A stretch of DNA of 7,239 nt from JANPPS01 sp043758105 (GTDB lineage Bacteria; Pseudomonadota; Alphaproteobacteria; Acetobacterales; Acetobacteraceae): positions 1-7,239 of the forward strand of contig JAYVOF010000006.1 in assembly GCA_043758105.1 (NCBI GenBank), in the 5' to 3' direction. Position 1 is the stretch's first letter. Every line of letters starts with the position of its first letter. This document shows positions 1-6,587 of the stretch, piece by piece. The notes under the pieces were generated by a model, which ran no database searches, had not been told where the DNA came from, and was given only the letters and a program-made list of their open reading frames with translations. The translations under genes were made by a program, and so were the position numbers.

Positions 1-1602
1 GAGCGCGGCGAACTCGCGCTTTCCTTACCGGTTGGCCTTCAGCGTGATCCCAGTGGGGTAGTCGTCAGGGATCCCGACATGGCAGTCCAAGAGCGGCTGG
101 AATTGGTGTTCCAGATGTTCCTGAAATTCCGAACCGTGGCCAAGGTCATGCGGCTGCTCAACCATCAAGGTCTCGACCTTCCGCGCCGCGACCGGCATGG
201 TAATCTATGCTGGACACGAGCGACAATCTGTTCAGTAGCGGCGATCCTGAAAAATCCTGCCTATGCCGGCACGTTCGTTTATGGCCGTACGCGTATGCGC
301 GAACTGACAACCGGCGGCATGTCGCGGGCGAAAGCGCCGCGGCCGATCGAGGATTGGCGAATCGTCGTCCACGGTCGATATCCCGCCTACATCGACTGGC
401 CTACTTATGAAATGATCCGTGGCGTGATCAGGGATAACCGGGCCGAATACATGCGCACCAAGACAAGAGGCGCTCCCCGTGACGGCGATCTTCTATTGCA
501 CGGCATCGCTTGGTGCGCGCGATGTGCCCACAAAATGTATGTCCGCTACAAGGGTGGTGGGGAGTATGTGTGTAATCATCTCCGCTCCAACGAGGGTTTG
601 CCGGTATGTCAATCCATGCGCGCTGCGCGGATCGACGCGGCTGTGGCAGATGCTTTTCTGACCGCCCTGGCGCCGGCCGAGCTTGATGCGCTGTCGAGAG
701 CGCGCCAGGCTCGGCAGCAGGTGGACACGGCGTTGCGGACTAGCGCGCAACGGCAACTCGAGCGGACCCGCTATGCCGCCGGATTAGCCGAGCGCCATTT
801 CAATCGTGTTGATCCCGATAATCGTCTCGTTGCCGCGGAACTCGAGCGACGCTGGGAGGCGGCCTTGAGCGAGGTCCGAGCGGCCGAGGAGGCGCTGGCT
901 CAGCAATCCTCGACGCAGGCCATTGCTCCAATGGGGATGGGCAAGGTTTTGCATGGCAAAGTTGTCAGCCTTGCTGGCCGCCTCCCACACATTTGGGCGG
1001 ACCCACCAACCATGGATGCTCAACGCAAAGCGCTATTACGCTGCCTCGTCGACAAAGTCGTGCTTGACCGTGGCGAGCACGATGTGGCGCTGGTCAGGAT
1101 CGTCTGGCGTGGCGGTGCCGTCAGTGATCTCGACGTCAAGATGAAGGTGAACTCCGTCGCCAAGCTCACGCGAGGGACAGAGATGCGTGATCGAGTGCTC
1201 GATCTAGCCCGCAAAGGCATTTCTGACGACGACATCGCCGCTGCCCTTACTGGCGAGGGGCATCGTTCCCCAAACTGCGAAGACAAAGTGCTACCGATCA
1301 CGGTGGCGCAGATCCGGCGTGGCGCCGGCGTTGCAGTGACCAACCCGCGCACCAGGTGGTCCCACGAGGCTTGTCAACTCAGCGCTCCGCAACTCGCTGA
1401 CAGGCTCAATATCCCTGTGAACTGGATCTATGTGCAGATCAGGCGAAAGCGCCTCCTTATCAACCGACAGCCGACCGGAGCATACCTGTTTCAAGACATT
1501 CCCTACGTTCTCGATGGGATCAGAAATCTACGCAAACACACCATTGAGTGCCTTGATCTCAGAATCTGTCAGCCTCACCAGGAGGGGCATCAACATGCGT
1601 AG
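1..1602 (+). CDS. Large serine recombinase, 5'-partial (catalytic domain off the left edge)
   Basis: The reading frame is open from base 1, and the 26 codons before the first ATG (79) already read as recombinase sequence (ERGELALSLPVGLQRDP), so that ATG is internal. Counting residues from the ATG at 79: a Recombinase (DNA-binding) domain covers about 1-115, with the family-typical stretch ILKNPAYAGTFVYGRTR at 56-72. A zinc ribbon follows, with Cys146, Cys149, Cys165 and Cys177. A charged, helical, probably coiled-coil segment lies at about 205-277. A helical DNA-binding-like region is at about 370-420, and a helix-turn-helix-like tail at about 435-490 (SAPQLADRLNIPVNWIYVQI). Large serine recombinases integrate or excise mobile elements between att sites; the zinc ribbon and coiled coil contact the att DNA and control direction. 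The N-terminal resolvase domain with the catalytic serine must lie upstream. The stop codon abuts a truncated IS66 tnpB. Family is confident; the element it serves is unknown. Confidence 0.9.
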   Translation, partial: ERGELALSLPVGLQRDPSGVVVRDPDMAVQERLELVFQMFLKFRTVAKVMRLLNHQGLDLPRRDRHGNLCWTRATICSVAAILKNPAYAGTFVYGRTRMRELTTGGMSRAKAPRPIEDWRIVVHGRYPAYIDWPTYEMIRGVIRDNRAEYMRTKTRGAPRDGDLLLHGIAWCARCAHKMYVRYKGGGEYVCNHLRSNEGLPVCQSMRAARIDAAVADAFLTALAPAELDALSRARQARQQVDTALRTSAQRQLERTRYAAGLAERHFNRVDPDNRLVAAELERRWEAALSEVRAAEEALAQQSSTQAIAPMGMGKVLHGKVVSLAGRLPHIWADPPTMDAQRKALLRCLVDKVVLDRGEHDVALVRIVWRGGAVSDLDVKMKVNSVAKLTRGTEMRDRVLDLARKGISDDDIAAALTGEGHRSPNCEDKVLPITVAQIRRGAGVAVTNPRTRWSHEACQLSAPQLADRLNIPVNWIYVQIRRKRLLINRQPTGAYLFQDIPYVLDGIRNLRKHTIECLDLRICQPHQEGHQHA

Positions 1603-1898
1603 TCGAGCATCATCGCCAGCTGCGCCGCCGCCGGCGCCACCGTGCCGTCGCGCATCAGCGTCGGCCAGATGAACCGACCATGTTCCAGCCGCTTGGCGAA
1701 CAGGCACATGCCCTGGCCATCCCAACGCAGCGGCTTGATCAGATCGCCGCGCTTGTCCCGGAACAGGAACAAGTGGCCCGAGAACAGGTCCTCGCGCAGG
1801 AGCTGCTGCACCTGGGCCGAGAGGCCATCAAAGCCACGCCGCAGATCAATACTGTCCAAGGCGAAATGAATGCGCAGGCCCGCGGGCGGCGAGAGCAC
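1590..1898 (-). pseudogene. tnpB: IS66 TnpB accessory protein, C-terminally truncated
   Basis: The frame from the GTG at 1898 gives 102 residues with clear IS66 Orf2/TnpB signatures: SIDLRRGFDGLSAQVQ, then LFSGHLFLFRDKRGD, then WDGQGMCLFAKRLEHGRFIW. Family members usually run to about 115-120 residues. Here the sequence leaves the family after AAAQLAMMLD and hits a stop two residues later, where the opposite-strand recombinase gene finishes, so the natural tail is missing. The GTG overlaps the tnpA stop by one base (TAGTG), consistent with the coupled translation usual in IS66. TnpB is an accessory protein needed for IS66 transposition, with no known catalytic motif. The frame is open upstream of the GTG, but that part is out-of-frame tnpA. 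Confidence 0.8.
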
Positions 1899-2297
1899 TA
1901 CCTGTCCAGCGCGGCCGCGAGACGCCCAAGCGCATCGGCCGCAATCGTCTCGGCCACCCGCAGGACGCGGCCGTTGCGCAGAACCAGTTCGATGACGGAC
2001 CCTGGTGACTTGGCCCTCACGGCAGGACGTTGCGGCAGCGAGGCCGACGCGAGCGACCGAGCCGCCGCGGATGCATCCTTGATGACACGCACCGAGGCAA
2101 CCGGATGCAGCCGGGTGGGCAACTCCCGGCATCGTGCCTTCCCGGAGCTAACGGCGCCAATCGAACAACAAACTGCGGCTTACCCCATGCCGATCGGCGA
2201 TCGCGGCCAGCGACGACCCAGGCCGGTCGATCTCCTGCACCAGCGCCAATTTCTGCTCGGACGTTTAACGACGCCTACGACGAACGGCGCTGACCAT
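1898..2297 (-). pseudogene. tnpA: IS66 TnpA, broken by two stops and a frameshift
   Basis: Reading from the ATG at 2297 gives MVSAVRRRRR, then a TAA at 2265-2267, then TSEQKLALVQEID and SLAAIADRHGVSRSLLFDWR, the helix-turn-helix of IS66 TnpA (transposase_8-like). A TAG follows at 2148-2150. The frame then changes around 2095-2105, and the C-terminal part continues in another frame as VRVIKDA ... SVIELVLRNGRVLRVAETIA ... LAAALDR, ending at the TAG at 1898-1900. From ATG to stop is 400 bases, or 133 codons plus one base. This fits one net extra base, or two lost, in a gene of normal length for the family (about 130 codons). The protein would bind DNA; this copy is dead. Confidence 0.75.
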
Positions 2298-2309
2298 CGA
2301 AACCAGCAA

Positions 2310-2331
2310 CACCGTCCGGCATCACCCTTAC
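2310..2331 (-). repeat. Probable terminal inverted repeat of the IS66 remnant
   Basis: The minus strand from 2331 reads GTAAGGGTGATGCCGGACGG, with the GTAA start common in IS66-family ends. It lies 33 bases upstream of the tnpA ATG. The partner repeat is not in the window, so the call rests on motif and position only. The 8 bases outside it (2332-2339) would be the target duplication if the end is correct. Confidence 0.45.
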
Positions 2332-2712
2332 CACTACGTAAAAGGGGACAGCGAACGTCCTGGAACCGGGACAGGGGAGCTCGGGTCGCTCTTTGATGCT
2401 CGCAGTAGCAGCCATCAACGGAGACACTGGACGTTTGTTCACTTCTGAGACAATCTGTGATGAAGAACGGCAGATATTTTTTAAAGGGTGTCGAGGGTCT
2501 ACTCATGATGTCTATTTGCGGCGCAGATGGCCTGTGCGCTAAGACGGTTGCCGGTTACCGGGGATGAGCACTGACCGGAAGCGCCCAAATATTGTCAGCA
2601 TGTGCCCGTTTAGGTCATACGTTTTCAGACAGCTTAAGCAAGTAGAGATTCAACAAAAGTCGTTGTATTTTAATCCGTCTGTTATCGGTCAGTTCATTAA
2701 AATGGGTTACCT
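2332..2712. other. Intergenic stretch, GC-rich to AT-rich transition
   Basis: No gene is recognisable here. Composition falls from GC-rich near 2350 to clearly AT-rich by about 2640, suggesting a junction between DNA of different origins. One small plus-strand frame, ATG 2396 to TAA 2540-2542 (48 codons, starting MLAVAAINGDTG), has no well-placed ribosome binding site and no recognisable motif. The stretch 2620-2712 must hold the promoter and leader of the gene starting at 2713, but I could not find a convincing -35/-10 pair. Confidence 0.5.
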
Positions 2713-3234
2713 TTGAATCACTTTCTGAGATGCTTGTTGGTCGTCTTCGTTGGAGTATTAAGTAACTCGTGCGCGCCACAGGTGTCTCAGCCCGAACAGG
2801 CAATCACTCTCAATCCGCCTGATGTGGTCGAAAAGAAACCGACTCGACAAATTCAAAATGTTAATGCTGTTTGGTTAATACTTGACAAAGAAAATTGTAC
2901 TGCAAAATTAAAAAGTTCTTTGTTGTTGATAGAGATCAGAGTAAGTCCAGATCGTATTAAATGGGGTCTGACCGGAGCTTATGGGAGACGAAAATTATCA
3001 ACTCCGGTTAGAATTATCTTTTCAGCCGCGTCTGCAAACTGGATCATAAATGGAGTATCAACCGCCCAAGGTTCGGTATCTTCTAATCTGAGATTAGATG
3101 ATGTTGAAGCTGGCCGAATACTGCTGGTGCTTCAAGGCGCTCTCCTACAGGTGGGCGAAATCCGCGTTCGGATCCCGGACGCGGGCCAGCGAGGGCGCGA
3201 CTGGTTCGGCTGTGTGAGAGCGAAGCTTCTCTGA
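2713..3234 (+). CDS. Unrecognised exported or lipoprotein-like protein, 173 aa
   Basis: I do not recognise the family. The only in-frame start after the stop at 2698-2700 is the TTG at 2713; the nearby ATG at 2702 is out of frame. The protein opens with a short basic start, a hydrophobic run (CLLVVFVGVL) and LSNSC, so Cys20 could be lipidated, although Ser at -3 is a poor lipobox. A Pro/charged linker (about 21-48) leads to a beta-rich domain. Cys62 and Cys167 are the only cysteines of the mature domain after Cys20, and could pair in the periplasm. The ending (AGQRGRDWFGCVRAKLL) looks like a natural terminus, so the gene is probably complete. Bases 2881-2940 hold only 17 G/C of 60, while the last third is GC-rich; the early part uses TTA, TTG and AAA codons freely, unlike all neighbours. 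This points to foreign origin. No operon partner is visible. Confidence 0.6.
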   Translation: MNHFLRCLLVVFVGVLSNSCAPQVSQPEQAITLNPPDVVEKKPTRQIQNVNAVWLILDKENCTAKLKSSLLLIEIRVSPDRIKWGLTGAYGRRKLSTPVRIIFSAASANWIINGVSTAQGSVSSNLRLDDVEAGRILLVLQGALLQVGEIRVRIPDAGQRGRDWFGCVRAKLL

Positions 3235-3259
3235 TGCGTCTGGACAGACTGGAAATGGG

Positions 3260-3477
3260 TTGCGGTTTCAAGCCCGTGATCCGCCCAACGATGGGCTGCG
3301 GTGAATTAATTTCCTGTGGTGTAGAGGTCGGCAAGGCATCGCGTATCACGCCTCACGGGTCATCAATGGTCCATGAGGCTGCCTTTCCGAGGAACGCCTT
3401 GAGCTCGGAGAGGCGTTGTCGATCGGGTTGAAGTCCGGCGAGTAAGGCGGTAGGCAGTGCAGTGTGGCGACTGCGTC
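3260..3477 (-). pseudogene. IS630-family transposase, C-terminal fragment with frameshift and stop
   Basis: On the minus strand from 3477 one frame reads VATLHCLPPYSPDFNPIDNA, the signature around the last catalytic residue of IS630/Tc1-like DDE transposases (usually NPIE). A lost base near 3408-3412 shifts the frame to SELKAFLGKAASWTIDDP, the usual LKA-LRKAA segment. A TGA at 3353-3355 then interrupts it, after which IRDALPTSTPQE continues in frame. A further indel at about 3310 is needed to reach the family's NYF-TAA ending. The fragment starts abruptly at the IS3 end at 3478, so the N-terminal part should lie beyond the right edge. The outer limit near 3260 is approximate and I did not find the IS630 inverted repeat. 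Confidence 0.7.
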
Positions 3478-3508
3478 TGAGGTTGCCCCGTTCTCGTGGA
3501 CAGTTTGG
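3478..3508 (+). repeat. Probable IS3 terminal inverted repeat (orfB side)
   Basis: The plus strand reads TGAGGTTGCCCCGTTCTCGT from 3478, starting with the TG typical of IS3-family ends, 42 bases outside the orfB stop codon. The IS630 coding similarity begins immediately on the other side, which supports this as the real boundary. The partner repeat lies outside the window. A 3-4 bp duplication would be expected next to it, but cannot be tested here. Confidence 0.6.
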
Positions 3509-3519
3509 CGGCTTTCGGG

Positions 3520-3948
3520 CTACGGCTCGGTCAGGGCGGCCTCCCGCTCGGCTTCGCAGGTCATCGGTGACCGGTATCCCAGGCCTGAGTGCAGGCATGC
3601 GGGATTATACCAGCCCTCGATGTAGCTGAAGCAGGCCATGCGGGCCTCGGCTTGGGACGTAAAGCGGCGGCGGCTCAGCAACTCGGCTTCCAGCGTGGAG
3701 AAGAAGCTTTCTGCCATGGCGTTGTCATAGGCGTCGCCGACGGATCCCATCGAGGGCCGAACACCAGCCTCGCCGCAGCGTTTGCCGAACGCGACCGACG
3801 TATATTGGCTGCCCTGGTCGCTATGGTGAATGACGTCTGTCGGTCGCCGTTGGCCCACGGCCGCCTCCATCGCGTCCAGTACCAACTCAGCCCGCAGGTG
3901 GTTTGCCATTGACCACCCGACGATCTTGCGGCTCCAGGCGTCCAGCAC
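3520..3948 (-). pseudogene. IS3 OrfB transposase, C-terminal part (after IS21 insertion)
   Basis: This is the second half of the integrase core: VLDAWSRKIVGWSMANHLRA, then the second catalytic Asp in VIHHSDQGSQYTS, then Glu in DAYDNAMAESFF, exactly 35 residues later (DD35E). The typical end follows: FSYIEGWYNPACLHSGLGYRSP. The first catalytic Asp is in the separated N-terminal part at 6638-7075. The open frame continues to the right to 4044, but those extra residues are translated IS21 end sequence. The frame itself carries no stop or shift: joined to the other half through the duplicated GTGCTG it gives 286 codons. The gene was therefore intact when IS21 arrived. Confidence 0.9.
3943..3948 (+). 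repeat. Target site duplication of IS21, left copy (CAGCAC)
   Basis: CAGCAC lies directly outside the left IS21 end and is repeated directly outside the right end at 6638-6643. On the minus strand it is GTG CTG, the Val-Leu codons of the IS3 orfB. Deleting one copy plus the element rejoins orfB in frame. Confidence 0.85.
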
Positions 3949-3998
3949 TATTGCGCGACAATCTGGATGAGAATTTGCGGCGATCAGGATGAGAAAAC
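3949..3998 (+). repeat. IS21 left end with two tandem repeat copies
   Basis: The outer copy at 3952-3973 has the form TGCGCGACAATCTGGATGAG, and the inner copy at about 3976-3997 has GCGGCGATCAGGATGAGAAA. Both end in GATGAGAA. They align base for base with the two copies at the right end read on the opposite strand. In IS21 such repeats are the binding sites for the IstA transposase. The istB stop (4048) lies 50 bases further in. Confidence 0.8.
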
Positions 3999-4047
3999 AT
4001 GATCGCGGCGCGGGCATGATGTGCGCGGTGATTGTCGCGGGCAAGGT

Positions 4048-4932
4048 TTAAGTTGGTGGTTGATTGTCGGGGCGCGACACCGGTTCGAGGTCTTTGATTG
4101 TCGCGTAGGCTTGTGGGCGGCCGGCGCCCTTATTTTTGCGATCGAGGGCGGCGCGTCGGCGATAGCTGTCGACGTTGATTTCGAAAATTGTGGCGTGATG
4201 GACGAGGCGATCGACGGCGGCGAGCGTCATGGCCGGGTCAGGGAACACCTTCCCCCAGTCGCCGAACGGCTGATTGGCCGTGATCAAGGTCGATCGCCGT
4301 TCGTATCGGGCACTGATCAGCTCGAACAGGACGGAGGTTTCCGCCTGGTCTTTGCTGACATAGGCGAGGTCGTCGAGGATCAGCAGGTGGAAGCGATCGA
4401 GCCGGTTGATGGCGGCTTCGAGAGCCAGTTCGCGACGGGCAACCTGGAGCCGCTGCACCAGATCGGACGTGCGTGCGAACATCACGCGCCACCCATTTTC
4501 CACCAGGGCCAGACCGATGGCGGAGGCGAGATGGGTTTTGCCTCCGCCCGGTCCACCGATCAGGAGCAGGTTGGCGCCCATTTCAATCCAGCTGTCGCCG
4601 GCGCAGATCGCCAGGATGTGGGCTTTGGAGATCATCGGCACGACATTGAAATCGAAGCTGTCGAGGGTCTTGCCGGGTAGCAGTTGGGCCTCGACGAGAT
4701 GGCGCGCGAGGCGGCGTCGGTCCCGTTCTGCGATTTCGTGCTCGGCCAGTGCGGCCAGCAGGCGCGCCGCAGGCCAGCTTTCCTTATCCGCCCGCTCGGC
4801 GAAGCCCGGCCAGTCCTGCTTGATGGCGGGCAGGCGGAGGTCGTTGAGCATTAGCGAGAGCCGGGCGGCATCGATGCCCCCGTTTTGGATAGTCTGGGGT
4901 TGGATAGTCTGGGGTTGGATTGTTTGGGTCAT
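4048..4932 (-). CDS. istB: IS21-family helper ATPase IstB
   Basis: IstB is an AAA+ ATPase, related to DnaC, that forms assemblies on target DNA and stimulates IstA. The 294-residue product shows Walker A at 126-133 (GGPGGGKT), Walker B at 183-188 (LLILDD) followed by LAYV, a sensor-like LITANQPF at 216-223, and a conserved end with DRLVHHATIFEINVDSYRRR. The N-terminal IstB domain (DAARLSLMLNDLRLPAIKQDW) begins at 21. The first 17 residues are a low-complexity lead of three QTIQ units encoded by a 15-base tandem repeat, which is not part of the usual family start. The ATG at 4932 overlaps the istA TGA by four bases, so translational coupling is likely. Length is slightly above the usual 240-280 because of the N-terminal repeat and a Pro/Asn-rich tail. 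Confidence 0.92.
   Translation of the reverse strand: MTQTIQPQTIQPQTIQNGGIDAARLSLMLNDLRLPAIKQDWPGFAERADKESWPAARLLAALAEHEIAERDRRRLARHLVEAQLLPGKTLDSFDFNVVPMISKAHILAICAGDSWIEMGANLLLIGGPGGGKTHLASAIGLALVENGWRVMFARTSDLVQRLQVARRELALEAAINRLDRFHLLILDDLAYVSKDQAETSVLFELISARYERRSTLITANQPFGDWGKVFPDPAMTLAAVDRLVHHATIFEINVDSYRRRAALDRKNKGAGRPQAYATIKDLEPVSRPDNQPPT
4885..4929 (-). repeat. 15-bp tandem repeat, three units, at the istB 5' end
   Basis: On the plus strand TTGGATAGTCTGGGG occurs at 4885-4899 and again exactly at 4900-4914. A third unit at 4915-4929 differs at three positions. The repeat is a multiple of three, so it only lengthens the IstB N-terminus by five residues per unit (PQTIQ) and keeps the frame. 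Confidence 0.85.
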
Positions 4933-6440
4933 GCCGCCTCTCCCATGGCAGCGCCAAGCAGCTGGTTATAGTCGGCCAACGGGGTGAGATGGACGGCGAT
5001 CTCGGGCAACCCGGTGGGGTCCGGAGCAAAGCGCGTGCGCAACGCGGCCAGATCGGGGAGTTGGCCGGCGGCGAGATCGGCGGTGAGCAGCACGGCCAGG
5101 TCGGCCTCGCACCCCCGCTCGTGGGCCAGCGCCAGGAGATCGACCATCAGGCGGCAGGCCGACTTCTCAGGAAGTTTCTCGATCAGGCGGTCGAACGTCA
5201 GGCGATAGGCTTCCCGGGGGAACAGCTGATCGCGGTAGACGAGGCCCAACAGCGCCATCGGTTTGCGCCGCAGAGCGTGGATGACGTGGCGATAATCGAC
5301 GACGTGAGCACGCTTGCCAGTGCCGGGGGCGCGTCCCCGCGTGAGGGTCATCAGCAAGGTGGCACCGACAAACACGTCGAGCCGGTCATCGTAGAGTCGG
5401 ACCCGCAGACGATGGCCGATGAGCCGCGATGGCACCGTGTAGAAGACCTTTTTGAGGGTGAACCCGCCCGAGGAAGTCACGGTGACGAGCGTTTCCTCAT
5501 GGTCGCTGGTCCGTTGGCCCGGCAGTTGCTGAAGCGCCGGCCGCTCGGCCTCGATGCGCTTGGTGTGGTGGGCGTTCTTGCGGCTGACGATCTCGTCGAC
5601 GAAGCGGCGATAGCTGGCGAGGTCGTCGAAGTCGCCGGTTCCGCGCATCAGCAACGCGTCCTTGATCGTTTTGCGTAGATGGCCGTGGGCGCTTTCGATG
5701 GTGCCGTTCTCGTGGGCGATGCCGCGGTTGTTGCGGGTCGGTTGCATCCCGTAATGGGCACACAGGGCGTCATAGCGCCGGGTCAGGTCCTCCCGCGCGT
5801 CCTGGTCCAGGTTGCGGAACGCCGCGGAGAGGCTGTCGCTGCGGTGTTCGAGCGGTGCGCCGCCGAGCGCCCACAGCGCGTTCTGCAGTGCCTCGGCCAA
5901 GGCTACGTAGCTCTCGCCGCCCAGGATGACATGTGCATGCTCGAAGCCGGAGTAGGCCAGGCGAAAGTGATACAGGCGATGGTCAAGCGGCACGCCTGCG
6001 ATGGTGACACCGAGATCGGCCATGTCGGTGAAGTCCGACAGTCCCATCCGGCCGGGCTCGTGAACCTGGCGGAAGATCACCTCCTGGTCTGCGCCATGAA
6101 CCGCTCGCCAAGAACGGATGCGGCGCTCCAGGGTGCGTCGTGCGCCAGCCGATAAACCAGGATAACGCCGCTGCATCTCTTCGAAGATCGCAATCGCGCG
6201 CAGACCCGGCGCCGCCTCCAGCATCGGCACGACCTCGGTGTCGAAGAAGTCGACGAGCGGATCGGGACGTCGGCGCCCCCGCATTGGCTTACGGGAGGAC
6301 GGCAGCTGGTGATGATGTTCGTAGCGATACGCCGTCGCCGTGCTGATCGACGCCTTGGCGGCGGAGATCGCGGGGCCGTCCGTCTGTCGGAATGTCATGT
6401 AGAGCCTCATCTGGTGATCGGTGACGTGGCGGCCGGGCAC
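4929..6440 (-). CDS. istA: IS21-family transposase IstA (DDE)
   Basis: IstA catalyses strand cleavage and joining for IS21 transposition, acting with IstB. I place the start at the GTG at 6440 (VPGRHVTDHQMRLYMTFRQT), preceded by GGGGGA at six bases. The frame is open further back to 6584, but that would translate the terminal-repeat and leader region. This gives 503 residues, normal for the family. An N-terminal helix-turn-helix region (about 5-60) is followed by a second helical DNA-binding part with RTLERRIRSWR near 102-112. The rve-type core has likely catalytic residues Asp136 (GLSDFTD), Asp202 (EHRSDS) and Glu249 (ENGTIESAHGHL). A C-terminal domain begins near 330 (TSSGGFTLKKVFYTVPSRLIGHRLRVRLY). 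No stop or shift is seen. The stop overlaps the istB start as ATGA. Confidence 0.92.
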   Translation of the reverse strand: MPGRHVTDHQMRLYMTFRQTDGPAISAAKASISTATAYRYEHHHQLPSSRKPMRGRRRPDPLVDFFDTEVVPMLEAAPGLRAIAIFEEMQRRYPGLSAGARRTLERRIRSWRAVHGADQEVIFRQVHEPGRMGLSDFTDMADLGVTIAGVPLDHRLYHFRLAYSGFEHAHVILGGESYVALAEALQNALWALGGAPLEHRSDSLSAAFRNLDQDAREDLTRRYDALCAHYGMQPTRNNRGIAHENGTIESAHGHLRKTIKDALLMRGTGDFDDLASYRRFVDEIVSRKNAHHTKRIEAERPALQQLPGQRTSDHEETLVTVTSSGGFTLKKVFYTVPSRLIGHRLRVRLYDDRLDVFVGATLLMTLTRGRAPGTGKRAHVVDYRHVIHALRRKPMALLGLVYRDQLFPREAYRLTFDRLIEKLPEKSACRLMVDLLALAHERGCEADLAVLLTADLAAGQLPDLAALRTRFAPDPTGLPEIAVHLTPLADYNQLLGAAMGEAA

Positions 6441-6532
6441 GGCAGATCCCCCATGAGGAGATCCAACACAGACCCAGTCGGCCGCGATCACCAAACAACC
6501 CACCCCTTGGAGAGGGATCAGGCCAGATGTTC

Positions 6533-6583
6533 TGTCGCGTGCGCTTCCGGTCGGGCTTCGCCCTCCCTCCACCGCACGCGACA
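6533..6583. promoter_or_regulatory. 11-bp perfect inverted repeat between the IS21 end and istA
   Basis: TGTCGCGTGCG at 6533-6543 is the exact reverse complement of CGCACGCGACA at 6573-6583, with 29 bases between that include a small GGGCTTCGCCC hairpin. The whole can fold into one long two-part stem. It sits in the istA leader, just inside the terminal repeats. It could act as a terminator against transcription entering from outside, as a leader structure limiting istA, or as a protein site. There is no T-run of terminator type on the istA-coding strand just after it, so an ordinary intrinsic terminator is not clear. Confidence 0.5.
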
Positions 6584-6587
6584 AAAC

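Larger units (their letters stand above)
1603..2331 (-). mobile_element. IS66-family insertion sequence remnant
   Basis: The tnpA-tnpB pair of an IS66-type element is recognisable on the minus strand, while the large tnpC transposase is absent. The tnpA-proximal end is probably at 2331, where the minus strand reads GTAAGGGTGATGCC, matching the GTAA start typical of IS66 inverted repeats. The other end is lost: similarity stops inside tnpB at about 1603-1607, where the recombinase gene ends. With tnpC missing and tnpA broken, this copy cannot move by itself. The exact left limit is an inference from where the tnpB reading stops resembling the family. Confidence 0.75.

Noticed and set aside
79..81. 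ATG at 79 as the recombinase start
   Set aside because: The same frame is open to base 1 and encodes conserved recombinase sequence before it, so the gene is cut by the window edge.
1680..2396. 238-codon plus-strand open frame over the IS66 remnant
   Set aside because: It is the antisense of tnpB and tnpA, has low-complexity Arg/Ala-rich content and no family likeness; the minus-strand reading explains this DNA.
2396..2542. 48-codon plus-strand small ORF
   Set aside because: A GGGGAG lies too far upstream (about 16 bases) to be a good ribosome site, and the product shows no motif; kept only as a note.
3949..4044. Start at 4044 for the IS3 orfB C-terminal fragment, and the tail of the N-terminal fragment to 6518
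   Set aside because: Both are chance read-through of IS21 end sequence; real IS3 coding stops at the CAGCAC duplication.
4021..6155. Several long plus-strand open frames opposite istB and istA (4021-4680, 4920-5678, 5679-6155)
   Set aside because: These are typical shadow frames of GC-rich genes; the opposite strand carries full catalytic motifs of IstA and IstB.
6441..6584. 48-residue N-terminal extension of IstA from 6584
   Set aside because: It would translate the inner terminal repeat and the leader inverted repeat; the GTG at 6440 has a ribosome site and gives the normal family N-terminus.
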